The translations under genes and the position numbers were made by a program. Under the pieces are notes generated by a model, which was not told where the DNA came from, searched no databases, and worked only from the letters and a program-made list of their open reading frames with translations. Source: an uncultured Prevotella sp. (GTDB taxonomy: Bacteria > Bacteroidota > Bacteroidia > Bacteroidales > Bacteroidaceae). Taken from it: DNA of 64,000 nucleotides. Where the stretch lies: assembly GCA_900315835.1 (NCBI GenBank), contig ONAR01000011.1, positions 16,021-80,020 on the forward strand, read 5' to 3'. This document shows, in pieces, positions 33,581 to 43,536 of the stretch (position 1 is its first letter; each line of letters begins with the position of its first letter).

Positions 33581-35827
33581 ATGAGCAACGCATGGCGCAA
33601 TTTCAAAGGTAATCTTTGGAAAGACGAGATCAACGTCAGAGACTTTATTCAGCGTAATTACACTCCATACGATGGGGACGAGCGGTTCTTAACGGGCCCC
33701 ACCGAAGCTACCAACACTTTATGGCATGAGCTGCAGCAGTTGCAGAAAGAAGAGCGCGCCAAGGGCGGTGTGCTCGACATGGAAACTGAGGTGGTGAGCA
33801 GCCTCACGGCTTACGGACCGGGCTACATCAATGAGCAGACCAAGGACCTGGAGAAGGTCGTGGGCCTGCAGACCGACAAACCCCTGAAGCGTGCTTTCAT
33901 GCCTTACGGCGGCATCAAGATGGCTGAGCAGGCCTGCACCACCTACGGCTACCAGCCTTCAGAGAAGTTGCATGAGATTTTCACGAAATACGTCAAGACC
34001 CACAACGACGGCGTGTTCGATGTCTATACCCCCGAGATGCGCAGCGTGCGTCATAACCATATCCTCACCGGCCTGCCCGACACCTACGGCCGCGGTCGCA
34101 TCGTGGGCGACTACCGCCGTGTGGCGCTCTATGGCATTGACCGGCTTATTGAGGAGAAGCGCAAAGACCTCAGCAACATGGGCGACCGCGAGATGATTGA
34201 CGAGGTGGTGCGCCTGCGCGAGGAGGTGTCGATGCAGATCAAAGCCCTGAAGGGCCTCAAGGAGATGGCTGCCATCTATGGCTTCGACATCTCTCAGCCT
34301 GCCAGCAACGCCCGCGAGGCCGTGCAGTGGCTCTACTTCGGCTACCTCGGCGCAGTGAAGACCCAGAACGGCGCCGCAATGTCGGTGGGCCGCGTCAGCA
34401 CCTTCCTCGACATCTATCTCAGCCGCGATATGGCCGAGGGCACGCTCACCGAGCAGGATGCCCAGGAGCTCATCGACCACCTGGTGATGAAGTTCCGCAT
34501 GGTGAAGTTCGCCCGCATTCCGTCTTACAACGAGCTATTCTCCGGCGACCCCGTATGGGCTACGCTCGAGGTGGCCGGCATTGGTCAGGACGGCCGCCAC
34601 ATGGTAACGCGCAACGACTTCCGTTTCCTCCATACGCTGGAGAATATGGGTCCGTCGCCCGAACCCAACCTCACCGTGCTCTACAGCAGCCGTCTGCCCG
34701 AGGGTTTCAAGCGCTATGCCGCCCTCATCTCGGTCAAGACGAGCAGCATACAGTATGAGAACGACGACGTGATGCGCCCTGTCTGGGGCGACGACTACAG
34801 CATCTGCTGTTGCGTCAGCGCCACACAGACGGGCAAGGAGATGCAGTTCTTCGGTGCCCGCGCCAACCTCGCCAAGTGCCTCACCTACGCCATCAGCGGT
34901 GGCGTCGACAGTAAGACGCGTCAGCAGGTGGGTCCCGCTTACCGGCCCATCGAAGGCGATGTGCTCACCTACGACGAGTTCATGCCCCGCTTCATGGATA
35001 TGATGGAATGGCTTGCCGCCACCTACGTGAAGACACTCAACGCCATCCACTACATGCACGACAAGTATTTCTATGAGGCTGAGGAGATGGCCCTCATCGA
35101 CACCGATGTGCGCCGCACGTTTGCCACCGGTATCGCCGGCTTCTCTCATGTGGTCGACTCCATCTCCGCCATCAAATATGCCAAGGTCAACATCATCCGC
35201 GATGAGACCGGCTTCCCCCTCGAGTTCAAGACCGAGGGCGACTTCCCCCGCTATGGCAACGACGATGACCGCGCCGACGACATTGCCGTGTGGTTGCTCA
35301 AGACCTTCGTCACGATGATCAAGAAGCACCACACCTACCGCAACTCCGAGGCTACGACGTCCATACTCACCATCACGTCGAATGTGGTCTACGGCAAATA
35401 CACCAGCAATATGCCCGACGGCCGTAAGGCCGGTACGCCGCTGGCGCCCGGTGCCAATCCGTCGTATGGCGCTGAGAAGAACGGCCTGCTGGCTTCGCTC
35501 AACTCATTGGCGAAGTTGCCTTACCACTATGCCCTCGACGGCATCTCCAACACGCAGACCATTGCTCCCGAGGCACTCGGTCACGACGACAGTCAGCGCG
35601 CCGACACGCTCGTCAACGTGATGGATGGCTATTTCGATAAGGGTGCCCACCACCTCAACGTCAATGTCTTTGGCGTGGACAAACTGAAGGACGCCATGGA
35701 GCATCCTGAGAAGCCCGAGTATGCCAACTTCACCATCCGCGTGAGTGGCTATGCGGTGAAGTTCATCGACCTCACGCGCGAGCAGCAGCTCGATGTCATC
35801 GCCCGTCAGGCTCATGAGCGGCTCTAA
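33581..35827 (+). CDS. pflB: Formate C-acetyltransferase (pyruvate formate-lyase)
   Basis: A 748-residue glycyl-radical enzyme that splits pyruvate with CoA into acetyl-CoA and formate under anaerobic conditions. The catalytic Cys pair is C410-C411 in [20 protein letters not shown], and the radical glycine is G723 in [10 protein letters not shown]. The preceding Cys409 makes a run of three. Start chosen at [13 protein letters not shown], downstream of the promoter. The activating enzyme gene follows after 6 bases. Confidence 0.97.
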   Translation: MSNAWRNFKGNLWKDEINVRDFIQRNYTPYDGDERFLTGPTEATNTLWHELQQLQKEERAKGGVLDMETEVVSSLTAYGPGYINEQTKDLEKVVGLQTDKPLKRAFMPYGGIKMAEQACTTYGYQPSEKLHEIFTKYVKTHNDGVFDVYTPEMRSVRHNHILTGLPDTYGRGRIVGDYRRVALYGIDRLIEEKRKDLSNMGDREMIDEVVRLREEVSMQIKALKGLKEMAAIYGFDISQPASNAREAVQWLYFGYLGAVKTQNGAAMSVGRVSTFLDIYLSRDMAEGTLTEQDAQELIDHLVMKFRMVKFARIPSYNELFSGDPVWATLEVAGIGQDGRHMVTRNDFRFLHTLENMGPSPEPNLTVLYSSRLPEGFKRYAALISVKTSSIQYENDDVMRPVWGDDYSICCCVSATQTGKEMQFFGARANLAKCLTYAISGGVDSKTRQQVGPAYRPIEGDVLTYDEFMPRFMDMMEWLAATYVKTLNAIHYMHDKYFYEAEEMALIDTDVRRTFATGIAGFSHVVDSISAIKYAKVNIIRDETGFPLEFKTEGDFPRYGNDDDRADDIAVWLLKTFVTMIKKHHTYRNSEATTSILTITSNVVYGKYTSNMPDGRKAGTPLAPGANPSYGAEKNGLLASLNSLAKLPYHYALDGISNTQTIAPEALGHDDSQRADTLVNVMDGYFDKGAHHLNVNVFGVDKLKDAMEHPEKPEYANFTIRVSGYAVKFIDLTREQQLDVIARQAHERL

Positions 35828-35833
35828 GCGAAA

Positions 35834-36565
35834 ATGGTGAAAGGATTTATCCATTCCATAGAGACTTTCGGCTCGGTTGACGGACCGGGGGTGCGTTTCA
35901 TCATCTTCCTGCGCGGTTGCCGCATGCGTTGCCGCTATTGCCACAATCCCGATACATGGCGCTTGGGCCGTGACGGCGATGAGGCTCTGACAGCCGACGA
36001 GCTGCTCGACCGCGCCGAGCGCTACCGCAGCTACTGGGGTAAGCAGGGCGGCATCACGGTGAGCGGTGGCGAGGCCCTGTTGCAGATGGATTTTCTCATC
36101 GACCTGTTTGAGAAAGCCCACAAGCGGGGCATCAACACTTGTCTGGACACAGCCGCACAGCCCTTCACGCGTGATGAGCCTTTCATCAGCCGGTTCGCCC
36201 GGCTGATGAAATCCACCGACACCGTCTTGCTCGACATTAAGCACATCGACGACAAGGCCCACCACCAGCTTACGGGCTGGGGCAACACCGCCATCCTTGA
36301 TTGTGCCAGGTATCTCAGCGACATCGGCAAGCCGGTGTGGATACGCCATGTGCTCGTACCCGGCCTCACCGACGACCCTGACCAGCTTCGCCGCCTGCGC
36401 GCGTTCATTGACACGCTCCACAATGTGCAGCGTGTCGAGGTGCTGCCCTATCATCGCCTCGGTGTCTATAAGTATGCCCAGCTCGGCATACCTTATACCC
36501 TGGAACATGTGGAACCGCCAACGCAGGAACAGGTGAGGGCCGCAGAGCAGGTCCTGATAGGGTAG
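35834..36565 (+). CDS. pflA: Pyruvate formate-lyase activating enzyme
   Basis: This 243-residue radical-SAM protein abstracts hydrogen from the PflB glycine. The cluster motif is C29-xxx-C33-xx-C36 (RGCRMRCRYCHNP), with GGITVSGGEALLQMDFL (SAM-binding GGE) at about residues 74-90. Co-transcribed with pflB. It ends 155 bases before the converging trxA, with a hairpin terminator between. Confidence 0.96.
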   Translation: MVKGFIHSIETFGSVDGPGVRFIIFLRGCRMRCRYCHNPDTWRLGRDGDEALTADELLDRAERYRSYWGKQGGITVSGGEALLQMDFLIDLFEKAHKRGINTCLDTAAQPFTRDEPFISRFARLMKSTDTVLLDIKHIDDKAHHQLTGWGNTAILDCARYLSDIGKPVWIRHVLVPGLTDDPDQLRRLRAFIDTLHNVQRVEVLPYHRLGVYKYAQLGIPYTLEHVEPPTQEQVRAAEQVLIG

Positions 36566-36632
36566 TATCCATTATCGTTTCTTGAGTTTTTTTTCCAATC
36601 CTTGTCATTCCCTAAGCTGTCAGCCCTGGAAA

Positions 36633-36675
36633 ACAAGAACTGGACCGAAGACAATGAGTCCGGCCCAGTCCTTGT
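36633..36675. terminator. Bidirectional terminator between pflA and trxA
   Basis: Arms ACAAGAACTGGACCG (36633-36647) and CGGCCCAGTCCTTGT (36661-36675) pair over 15 bases with two G-U type positions and a 13-base loop, followed by TCTTT. On the other strand the stem is followed by TTTCC. It serves both converging transcripts. Confidence 0.75.
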
Positions 36676-36719
36676 TCTTTGTTGGCTGTTAAAATTCTTT
36701 TAGCCTTTATCTGTATGCT

Positions 36720-37040
36720 TTATGCCTCCAGCAGCTTGTCGAACTTCTCCTGGAACTTGCTCTTCTGGGCAGCGCCGACAAACTTGTCAACCAACTGGCC
36801 ATTCTTGAAGAACAGCACGGTGGGGATGTTGCGAACGCCGAACTCGAGGGCGATGTCGTCGTTCTCCTCGACGTCGCACTTGCCGACGATGAGCTTACCG
36901 TCGTATTCCTTGGCCAGTTCGCTCATGATAGGGCTGACCAGACGACAGGGACCGCACCACGTTGCCCAAAGGTCTACGACCAGGGGCAGCTCGCCATTCT
37001 TATACTGTTCAAAGTTCTCAGTTGTGATTTCAACTTCCAT
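36720..37040 (-). CDS. trxA: Thioredoxin
   Basis: A 106-residue cytosolic thioredoxin with active site WCGPC (Cys29, Cys32) in LVVDLWATWCGPCRLVSP, cis-Pro in VRNIPTVLFFKNG, and standard length. It has its own promoter. The neighbouring order trxA-tsaE-dnaE carries no obvious functional link. Confidence 0.97.
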   Translation of the reverse strand: MEVEITTENFEQYKNGELPLVVDLWATWCGPCRLVSPIMSELAKEYDGKLIVGKCDVEENDDIALEFGVRNIPTVLFFKNGQLVDKFVGAAQKSKFQEKFDKLLEA

Positions 37041-37110
37041 GATTATTCCTTTCTTGTTGTTTTTATTATTCGTCTTCGTGATGCGGACCGGTAAACCCGC
37101 TAATGCCCTG

Positions 37111-37142
37111 CAAAATTAAGCATTTCATCTCAGATGGGCAAA
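37111..37142 (-). promoter_or_regulatory. Promoter of trxA
   Basis: On the minus strand TAATTTTG (37111-37118) and TTTG (37139-37142) are separated by exactly 20 bases, a textbook Bacteroidetes promoter. Confidence 0.8.
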
Positions 37143-37191
37143 CTTTCAACGAAAACATTGCACGAAAACATCGCTTTGCCCGTAGGAGTGC

Positions 37192-37602
37192 TTAAAACTC
37201 CACGGTGCGGCTGCCGTCTTCCTGTTGGGTGATGGTCACCGCCACGGCATCTTCGGGCAGGATTTCCTCGATGAGCTCCGGCCACTCCAGGAAGCAGAGT
37301 GCACCGCTGTAGAAATATTCCTCATAGCCCATGTCGTAGACCTCCTCGAGTTTCTTTATGCGGTAGAAGTCGAAGTGGTAGATGACATCGTTGGTTGTGG
37401 TATGGTACTCGTTGACGATGGCGAATGTGGGTGACGTGATGACGTCCTCCACGCCGAGCTCCTCGCAGATGGCTTTGATGAATGTGGTCTTGCCGGCGCC
37501 CATCTTGCCGTAGAAGGCGAACACGTGGCCTTTGCCCATGTTCTTGATAAACTCACGGGCTGCCTCATGGATGGCGTCTAATGATTTAATGGTTATCTTC
37601 AT
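37192..37602 (-). CDS. tsaE: tRNA threonylcarbamoyladenosine synthesis ATPase TsaE
   Basis: This 136-residue P-loop ATPase supports TsaB/TsaD in making t6A at position 37 of ANN-decoding tRNAs. Walker A is GKMGAGKTTFIKAI at residues 32-45; SPTFAIVNEYH and YHFDFYRIKKLEEVYDMGYEEYF are diagnostic, as is FLEWPELIEEILPEDAV. It lies 41 bases after dnaE on the same strand. Confidence 0.95.
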   Translation of the reverse strand: MKITIKSLDAIHEAAREFIKNMGKGHVFAFYGKMGAGKTTFIKAICEELGVEDVITSPTFAIVNEYHTTTNDVIYHFDFYRIKKLEEVYDMGYEEYFYSGALCFLEWPELIEEILPEDAVAVTITQQEDGSRTVEF

Positions 37603-37643
37603 GATGAATGAATTAGAATCTTATGAATGGATGAATGATTTGA

Positions 37644-40600
37644 TCAGTTGATGGTATAGCTCATGCTCTTGTTGTCCTCGATATATTGCACGAGGTCCTT
37701 CGTCACCTCGAAGCGCTGCTTTGAGGCGCGCAGCACGACGTGGGCATTGGTGCTCTCGTCGGTGATGTTGAAGTAGAGCTCGGTCGGTCCCTTCTTGCTT
37801 TGCACCATCGTCTCGATGTCGTTGGCCACGGTGTCGTCGATCTTGTCGCTGGGCACGTTGATGGTGAAGCGCTCGATGCGCTTATCCTTGGCGCTCTGTA
37901 GGAATTCGACGCTGCTGATGGTCAGGGTGAACATGCGGCTGGTGGGGAAGCGCTTGCCGTAGCGGGCCTTGACAAAGACCGAATAGCCCTCCTGCAGCAT
38001 GCCGCTCCAGCGGGCCCATTCCTCACCGAAGATGGCGATGTCGCCGGCGCCCTCGAAGTCCTCTATCGTCACAATGCCGAAAGGCTCGCCGCGCTTGTCG
38101 AAGCGCTTGTCTACCTTGGTGACGATGCCGCCGAACGTGAGGTCGCCGCGCTCGGCCAGCTGTTCGTGCATGCTGCGGTCGCCCATCTCCTTGCAGAGGG
38201 TGTTGCAGAGGTGGTTGAGCACGATGGCATAGTCGTCGAGCGGGTGGGCGGAGAGATAGATGCCCACAAGCCGTTTCTCCATGTCGAGCAACTGGAGCTT
38301 GCTCCACGGCTCGGCTTTGGGTACGGGCGGATAGGTGATGGCAATGTTGGAGGCCATGTTGCCGAAAAGCGAGTTGGCGCTTTCTTTCTTATCCTGCTGA
38401 TACTGTTGGGCGAAGCGCACGAGGCTGTCGAGGAAGACCTCGCCTTTGGCGTTGGGCGCCATGTATTGCTCACGCATCAGTCCGAAGCCGTCGAAGGCAC
38501 CGCTCAGCGCAAGACTTTCGAAGGCCTTGCGGTTGAGATCCCTCAGATTGACGCGGCAAGCGAAGTCGTAGATGTCCTTGTAAGGGCCGTTGGCCTCACG
38601 CTCCTTGACGATGGCCTTGGCCGGACCCTCACCGATGCCGCTGATGGCCTTGAGGCCAAAGCGTATCTCACCTTTCTTGTTGACGCCGAACGACTCGTAA
38701 CTCTCATTGACATCGGGGCCGAGCGTCTTCACCTTCATGGCCTTGCACTCCTCCATGAGCTTCTTGATCTCACCGATATCCGACGAGCGGCGCGTCATCA
38801 GGGCGGCCATGAACTCGGCGGGGTAGTGGGCTTTGAGGTATGCCGTCTGGTAAGCCACCCAGGAGTAGCAGGTGGCGTGCGACTTGTTGAAGGCGTAGGA
38901 AGCAAATTTCTCCCAGTCGGCCCAGATTTTCTCCAGTATCTTGGTGTCGTAGCCATTCTCCGCACCCTGCTTGAGGAACTTCGGCTTCATGGCGTCGACG
39001 ATGGCTTTCTTCTTCTTACCCATGGCCTTACGCAGGGCATCGCTCTCGCCTCGGGTGAAACTGGCAAGCTGCCGGGACAGGAGCATCACCTGCTCCTGGT
39101 AGACCGTGATGCCATAGGTGTCCTTCAAGTATTTCTCCATGCAGGGGATGTCGTACTTGATGAGGCTCGGGTCTTTCTTTCGCGCGATGAACTCGGGGAT
39201 GTAGTCCATAGGTCCGGGGCGGTAGAGGGCGTTCATGGCGATGAGGTCCTCAAAGACGGTAGGGTGGAGCTCCTTCAGATATTTCTGCATGCCGGGCGAC
39301 TCAAACTGGAACGTGCCGATGGTGCGGCCCTCCTGGTAGAGCTTGTAGGTGAGCTCGTCGTCAAGGGGAATGTTGTCGAGGTCGATGATGTCGCCGGTGG
39401 TCTGCTTGATGACCTTGCAGGCCTCCTTGAGCTCCGACAGCGTCTTCAGTCCGAGGAAGTCCATCTTGATGAGGCCCGTCGACTCGATGACGTGGCCGTC
39501 GTATTGGGTCACCATACACTTTAGGTCCGGGAAGTCGGGGTCGTCGGCCGTAGCCACCGGCACCCAGTCGCTGATGGGGTCGCGGCAGATGATGAAGCCG
39601 CAGGCGTGAATACCCGTACCGCGGATGGTGCCCTCGAGCATCTTGGCGTATTTGATGGTGTTGCGCTCACGCGGGTCGGTGGAGACCTCGGCCTCGCGCA
39701 GCTCCGGCACGCACTCGATGGCATTCTTCAGGTTCATCTTCTTGCCGTTGGGCAGCCGGTCGGGGATAGCCTTCTTCAGCGCGTTCGAGCGGTCGATGGG
39801 CAGCTTCTCCACGCGCGCCACGTCGGCAATGGAGTTTTTCGTGGCCATGCTGGCGTAGGTGATGATATGGGCGCAGTTCTCTGCGCCGTACTTGTCCATG
39901 ACCCACCGCAGTACCTTTCCACGGCCGTCGTCGTCGAAGTCGGTATCGATATCCGGCAGGTTGACACGGTCGGGGTTGAGGAAACGCTCAAACAGCAAGT
40001 CGTATTTCAACGGGTCAATCTTCGTGATGCCGAGGCAGTAGGCCACCACCGAACCGGCGGCTGATCCACGGCCAGGGCCCACCCATACGCCAAGCTCCTC
40101 GCGCGCGGCCCTGATGAAGTCCTGCACGATGAGGAAGTAACCGGGGAAACCCATCGTCTTCATGACGTGCAACTCAAACTTGATGTGCTCCCTTACATTG
40201 TCGGGTATCGGGTCGCCATAGCGCTGCTTGGCACCGTCGTAGGCGAGTTTGGCCAGATAGTCGGCCTCGAACTTGATGCGGTAAATCTTGTCGTAGCCAC
40301 CCAGACGCTCTATCACCGCCTTGCCCTTGTCCTCGGGCAGAGGGTTGAGGCCGTTCTCATCGGTGGTGAACTCCTTGTAGAGATCTTCCTCTGTGAACTT
40401 CTTATGCCATTCCTCCTCGGTACCGAAGCTCTCGGGAATGGGGAAGAAGGGCATGATGGGACCGTGGTCGATGCTGTAGAATTCCACCTTATTTAATATC
40501 TCCAGCGTGTTGCTCAGTGCCTCGGGTACATCGCTGAAGATGGCGTTCATCTCCTCGCGGGTCTTAAACCACTCCTGTTTGGTGTAGAGCATGCGGTTGG

Positions 40601-41363
40601 GGTCGTCAAGGTCCTTGCCCGTTGCCAGACAGAGCAGGTGGTCGTGGGCCTCGGCGGTGTCCTTATCCTCGAAGTGGCAGTCATTGGTGCAGATGAGCTT
40701 GATGCCGTATTCCTTGGCAAACTGCATGAGCACGGCGTTCACCTTCTGCTGTTCGGGGAACACGTCGCGGTTGGCGCGGATTGACGGGTCGGTGACCTCA
40801 TGGCGCTGCAGCTCAAGGTAATAGTCGTTGCCGAAGAGGTGGTGGTACCATTGCACTGCCTCGCGGGCGCCGTCCATGTCGCCGTGCATGATTTTCTGCG
40901 GTACCTCGCCGCCGAGGCAGGCAGAGCTGACGATGAGGCCCTCGTGGTATTTCTCGAGGTCGTAGCGGTCGGTGCGCGGACGGTAGTAATAGCCGTCCAC
41001 CCATGAGCGGCTCACCAATTTGATGAGGTTCTTGTAGCCTTTGTAGTTCTTGGCCAGTACGATGAGGTGGTAGCCGGAGTTGTCGCCGTCTTCGCGCTTA
41101 CGGTCTTCCTTATGGTGGTGGGCCACGTACATCTCGCATCCGAAGATGGGCTTAAAGGGCTCCAGTCCGTCGGCCTTACGCTTTTTGTTGACCGATGCGC
41201 AGTAGTCGCTGAACTCCTTTATGCCATACATCACGCCGTGGTCGGTGATGGCCATGCCCTTCATGCCATCGGCGATGGCTTTGTCGACAAGGTGGGGAAC
41301 CTTCGACTGACCGTCGAGGATGGAATAGTGCGTATGTACGTGCAAATGAACAAAATCTTCCAT
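37644..41363 (-). CDS. dnaE: DNA polymerase III subunit alpha
   Basis: The 1239-residue replicative polymerase. A PHP domain opens the protein (HLHVHTHYSILDGQSKV, residues 6-22). The palm carries the catalytic acidic motif PDIDTDFDDDGRGKVL, and GPGRGSAAGSVVAYCLGI marks the nucleotide-binding region. Helix-hairpin-helix and OB-fold regions follow in the last third (RFGLKAISGIGEGPAKAIVK; DLTFGGIVTKVDKRF). It is of the DnaE1 type. It is divergent from psd with 171 bases between. Confidence 0.97.
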   Translation of the reverse strand: MEDFVHLHVHTHYSILDGQSKVPHLVDKAIADGMKGMAITDHGVMYGIKEFSDYCASVNKKRKADGLEPFKPIFGCEMYVAHHHKEDRKREDGDNSGYHLIVLAKNYKGYKNLIKLVSRSWVDGYYYRPRTDRYDLEKYHEGLIVSSACLGGEVPQKIMHGDMDGAREAVQWYHHLFGNDYYLELQRHEVTDPSIRANRDVFPEQQKVNAVLMQFAKEYGIKLICTNDCHFEDKDTAEAHDHLLCLATGKDLDDPNRMLYTKQEWFKTREEMNAIFSDVPEALSNTLEILNKVEFYSIDHGPIMPFFPIPESFGTEEEWHKKFTEEDLYKEFTTDENGLNPLPEDKGKAVIERLGGYDKIYRIKFEADYLAKLAYDGAKQRYGDPIPDNVREHIKFELHVMKTMGFPGYFLIVQDFIRAAREELGVWVGPGRGSAAGSVVAYCLGITKIDPLKYDLLFERFLNPDRVNLPDIDTDFDDDGRGKVLRWVMDKYGAENCAHIITYASMATKNSIADVARVEKLPIDRSNALKKAIPDRLPNGKKMNLKNAIECVPELREAEVSTDPRERNTIKYAKMLEGTIRGTGIHACGFIICRDPISDWVPVATADDPDFPDLKCMVTQYDGHVIESTGLIKMDFLGLKTLSELKEACKVIKQTTGDIIDLDNIPLDDELTYKLYQEGRTIGTFQFESPGMQKYLKELHPTVFEDLIAMNALYRPGPMDYIPEFIARKKDPSLIKYDIPCMEKYLKDTYGITVYQEQVMLLSRQLASFTRGESDALRKAMGKKKKAIVDAMKPKFLKQGAENGYDTKILEKIWADWEKFASYAFNKSHATCYSWVAYQTAYLKAHYPAEFMAALMTRRSSDIGEIKKLMEECKAMKVKTLGPDVNESYESFGVNKKGEIRFGLKAISGIGEGPAKAIVKEREANGPYKDIYDFACRVNLRDLNRKAFESLALSGAFDGFGLMREQYMAPNAKGEVFLDSLVRFAQQYQQDKKESANSLFGNMASNIAITYPPVPKAEPWSKLQLLDMEKRLVGIYLSAHPLDDYAIVLNHLCNTLCKEMGDRSMHEQLAERGDLTFGGIVTKVDKRFDKRGEPFGIVTIEDFEGAGDIAIFGEEWARWSGMLQEGYSVFVKARYGKRFPTSRMFTLTISSVEFLQSAKDKRIERFTINVPSDKIDDTVANDIETMVQSKKGPTELYFNITDESTNAHVVLRASKQRFEVTKDLVQYIEDNKSMSYTIN

Positions 41364-41433
41364 GATATGTTGTTGAATGGGAGTGTAAAGTTACGCCTAA
41401 AAAACGAGATGCCCAAAAGAAGGGGCCGAAAAG

Positions 41434-41465
41434 TTTGTGGGTTAAACAAAAAACGTTTAACTTTG
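41434..41465 (+). promoter_or_regulatory. Promoter of the psd-pssA operon
   Basis: TTTG (41434-41437) and TAACTTTG (41458-41465), 20 bases apart, match the Bacteroidetes consensus. The leader to psd is about 65 bases. Confidence 0.8.
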
Positions 41466-41534
41466 CAGTGTATTGATTAGTATGCCTAAGACTGCTATTA
41501 AATCGGAGGCAGAGAAAACCAATAATAACGACTC

Positions 41535-42230
41535 ATGGGAAAGAAATTAAAAAAGATAAAGAAAAATATACGTATACATAACGAGGGAAACGACCAGCTT
41601 ATCTATGGCTTGCTCTTTATCGTTGCCATAGCGGCGTTGCTGTGGCACTTCGTGAGCAATCCTATACCTTTTTGGGCCTTCGTGGTCGTCGCCGGCGTTA
41701 TCTATGGCATCGTACTCAATTTCTACCGCTGCCCTATCCGCTATCTGAATATGGAGGATACCGACGGCATCGTCGTGGCTCCGGCCGACGGCAAGATAGT
41801 CGTCATCGAGGAAGTCAACGAAGATACCTATTTCCACGACAAACGTCTGATGATCAGTATCTTTATGAGCCTCACCAACGTGCATGCCAACTGGTTCCCC
41901 GTCGACGGAAAGGTGAAGATGGTGAAGCACTTCAACGGCAATTACTACCGCGCTTTTCTGCCCAAGGCCAGTGAGGAGAACGAGCATGCCGACATCATGA
42001 TTACCACCGAGCAGGGCGTCGACGTCCTCTGCCGGCAAATCGCGGGTGCCATGGCCCGCCGCATCGTCACCTACGCCAAGGAAGGCGAGGACTGCTATAT
42101 CGATGAGCATTTAGGATTTATCAAGTTGGGCTCCCGCGTTGACGTGTTCCTTCCTGTCGGATCCGAGGTCTGCGTGAAGATGGGGCAGAAGACCACGGGC
42201 GACCAGACGATAATAGCTAAACTGAAATGA
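41535..42230 (+). CDS. psd: Phosphatidylserine decarboxylase proenzyme
   Basis: A 231-residue membrane-associated enzyme that makes phosphatidylethanolamine. It has one or two membrane segments at about residues 22-62 and the self-cleavage motif L198-G199-S200 ([11 protein letters not shown]); Ser200 becomes the pyruvoyl group of the small alpha chain. The short length is that of the PSD-A class. Its stop overlaps the pssA start by 4 bases (ATGA), coupling the two successive steps of PE synthesis. Confidence 0.95.
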   Translation: MGKKLKKIKKNIRIHNEGNDQLIYGLLFIVAIAALLWHFVSNPIPFWAFVVVAGVIYGIVLNFYRCPIRYLNMEDTDGIVVAPADGKIVVIEEVNEDTYFHDKRLMISIFMSLTNVHANWFPVDGKVKMVKHFNGNYYRAFLPKASEENEHADIMITTEQGVDVLCRQIAGAMARRIVTYAKEGEDCYIDEHLGFIKLGSRVDVFLPVGSEVCVKMGQKTTGDQTIIAKLK

Positions 42231-42988
42231 AAAAGCAAATACCCAACATTATAACGTGTTGCAATCTCATCTCCGGATGTATTGCAACATGCTTCGCTTT
42301 CTTCCACAGCCCCGATTTGGCGTTGCTGTGGATTATCATTGGTGCCACCTTCGACTTCTTCGATGGCATGAGCGCGCGTCTGCTGAAGGTGTCGTCGCCC
42401 ATTGGCAAGGAACTGGACTCGCTGGCTGACGACGTGACCTTTGGCGTGGCTCCCAGTACCATCCTCTTTTCGCAGCTCATTGTGATGGACTTCCCCGAGT
42501 CGTTGTCGGGCATTGCCGACTACCTGCCTTTCGCGGCTTACATCATGGCGGCCTTCTCTGCGCTGCGTCTGGCGAAGTTCAATCTCGACGAGCGCCAGAC
42601 CATGGGCTTTATCGGTCTGCCAACGCCTGCCAATGCCTTGTTTTGGGGCTCGCTCATCGTCGGCCTCAACAACTGGCTCTGCAATGTGAGCTGGGGCTGG
42701 CTGCTGCTCATCATCATGATGCTCATCAGCTCATGGCTGTTGGTGAGCGAGATTCCGATGTTTGCATTGAAGTTCAAACATTGGGGCTGGAAGGGCAATG
42801 AACTGCGCTATTGCTTCATCGGCGTGACGGCGCTTGCCGTCGCCGGTTCCATCACTGTCGCCGTGACCCACGACCACAGCGTTCTCTTCGGTTTCCTGCG
42901 CCCGTGGTGCGGCATCATCTTGCTTTATCTGGTGTTGTCGGTCATCAAGGACTTAGTCGACCGTAAATCCGCACGGCAAAATGGGTAA
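42227..42988 (+). CDS. pssA: CDP-diacylglycerol--serine O-phosphatidyltransferase
   Basis: A 253-residue integral membrane enzyme that forms phosphatidylserine. The CDP-alcohol phosphatidyltransferase signature is complete: D43, D46-G47, A50-R51, G60, D64 and D68 within [12 protein letters not shown] and [11 protein letters not shown]. About seven to eight membrane helices follow the family pattern. It is translationally coupled to psd upstream and overlaps the DUF4834 gene by 8 bases. Confidence 0.95.
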   Translation: MKKQIPNIITCCNLISGCIATCFAFFHSPDLALLWIIIGATFDFFDGMSARLLKVSSPIGKELDSLADDVTFGVAPSTILFSQLIVMDFPESLSGIADYLPFAAYIMAAFSALRLAKFNLDERQTMGFIGLPTPANALFWGSLIVGLNNWLCNVSWGWLLLIIMMLISSWLLVSEIPMFALKFKHWGWKGNELRYCFIGVTALAVAGSITVAVTHDHSVLFGFLRPWCGIILLYLVLSVIKDLVDRKSARQNG

Positions 42989-43256
42989 GTTTCTGTCCAT
43001 CCTCCTCGTCGTCTTTGTCGTCTGCATCGCAGCCCTTGGCTTGTCGTTGTGGAAGGCTTACCGTTCGATACGTCAGCGGATGAATCAGTTCAACAGCCGT
43101 ATGAATGGTGGTGGCTTTAAGCAGCATGAGCAGCAGCGCCAGACCACCACTGACCACGGCGACACCATCACCGATACCCGCAGCGAACAGCAAGCCAACC
43201 AAAAGATCTTCGACAAGGACGAGGGCGAATACGTGGACTTCAAGGAGCTGAACTGA
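42981..43256 (+). CDS. DUF4834 family small membrane protein
   Basis: A 91-residue protein with an N-terminal membrane helix (FLSILLVVFVVCIAALGLSLW, residues 4-24) and a polar Gln/Thr-rich cytosolic tail ending in KIFDKDEGEYVDFKELN. This tail motif is typical of DUF4834, found next to psd/pssA across Bacteroidetes. Function unknown; position suggests a role tied to phospholipid synthesis, which is inference. It is last in the operon. Confidence 0.85.
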   Translation: MGKFLSILLVVFVVCIAALGLSLWKAYRSIRQRMNQFNSRMNGGGFKQHEQQRQTTTDHGDTITDTRSEQQANQKIFDKDEGEYVDFKELN

Positions 43257-43264
43257 GGGGAGCG

Positions 43265-43395
43265 ATGATGGGGCGCATGGGGCGAATGGGTTTTATGGGT
43301 CGCATGGGTTTTATGGGCTCATGGGTTTTATGGGCTCATGGGTTTTATGGGCTCATGGGTTTTATGGGTCGCATGGGTTTTATGGGTCGCAGGGC
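43265..43395. repeat. 17-18-base tandem repeats (ATGGGTTTTATGGG units)
   Basis: About seven imperfect copies of ATGGGTTTTATGGG followed by either CTC or TCGC. They fill the start of the 280-base gap after DUF4834. In frame they would read MGFMGRMGFMGS, but there is no conserved protein, so I treat the open frame as a by-product of the repeat. Confidence 0.85.
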
Positions 43396-43415
43396 AACTC
43401 CTCATTGTAATGACT

Positions 43416-43523
43416 GGACTTCTGGACTTCCGGACTTCCGGACTTCTGGACTTCCGGACTTCCGGACTTCCGGACTTCCGGACTTCCGGACTTCCGGACT
43501 TCTGGACTTCCGGACTTCTGGAC
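43416..43523. repeat. 8-base tandem array (GGACTTCC/GGACTTCT) x13
   Basis: Thirteen perfect-length 8-base units GGACTTCY from 43416 to 43519 plus a broken unit. Eight bases is not a multiple of three, so all frames stay open and yield an 8-residue repeat by chance. The 29 bases at the left edge (from 43404) recur exactly at 62127-62155. The array lies 14 bases before the end of the converging GH3 gene. Confidence 0.92.
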
Positions 43524-43536
43524 ATCTTTTATGGTT

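Noticed and set aside
38166-39524. 452-residue open frame antisense to dnaE
   Set aside because: Codon-shadow of dnaE; no start signal or domain.
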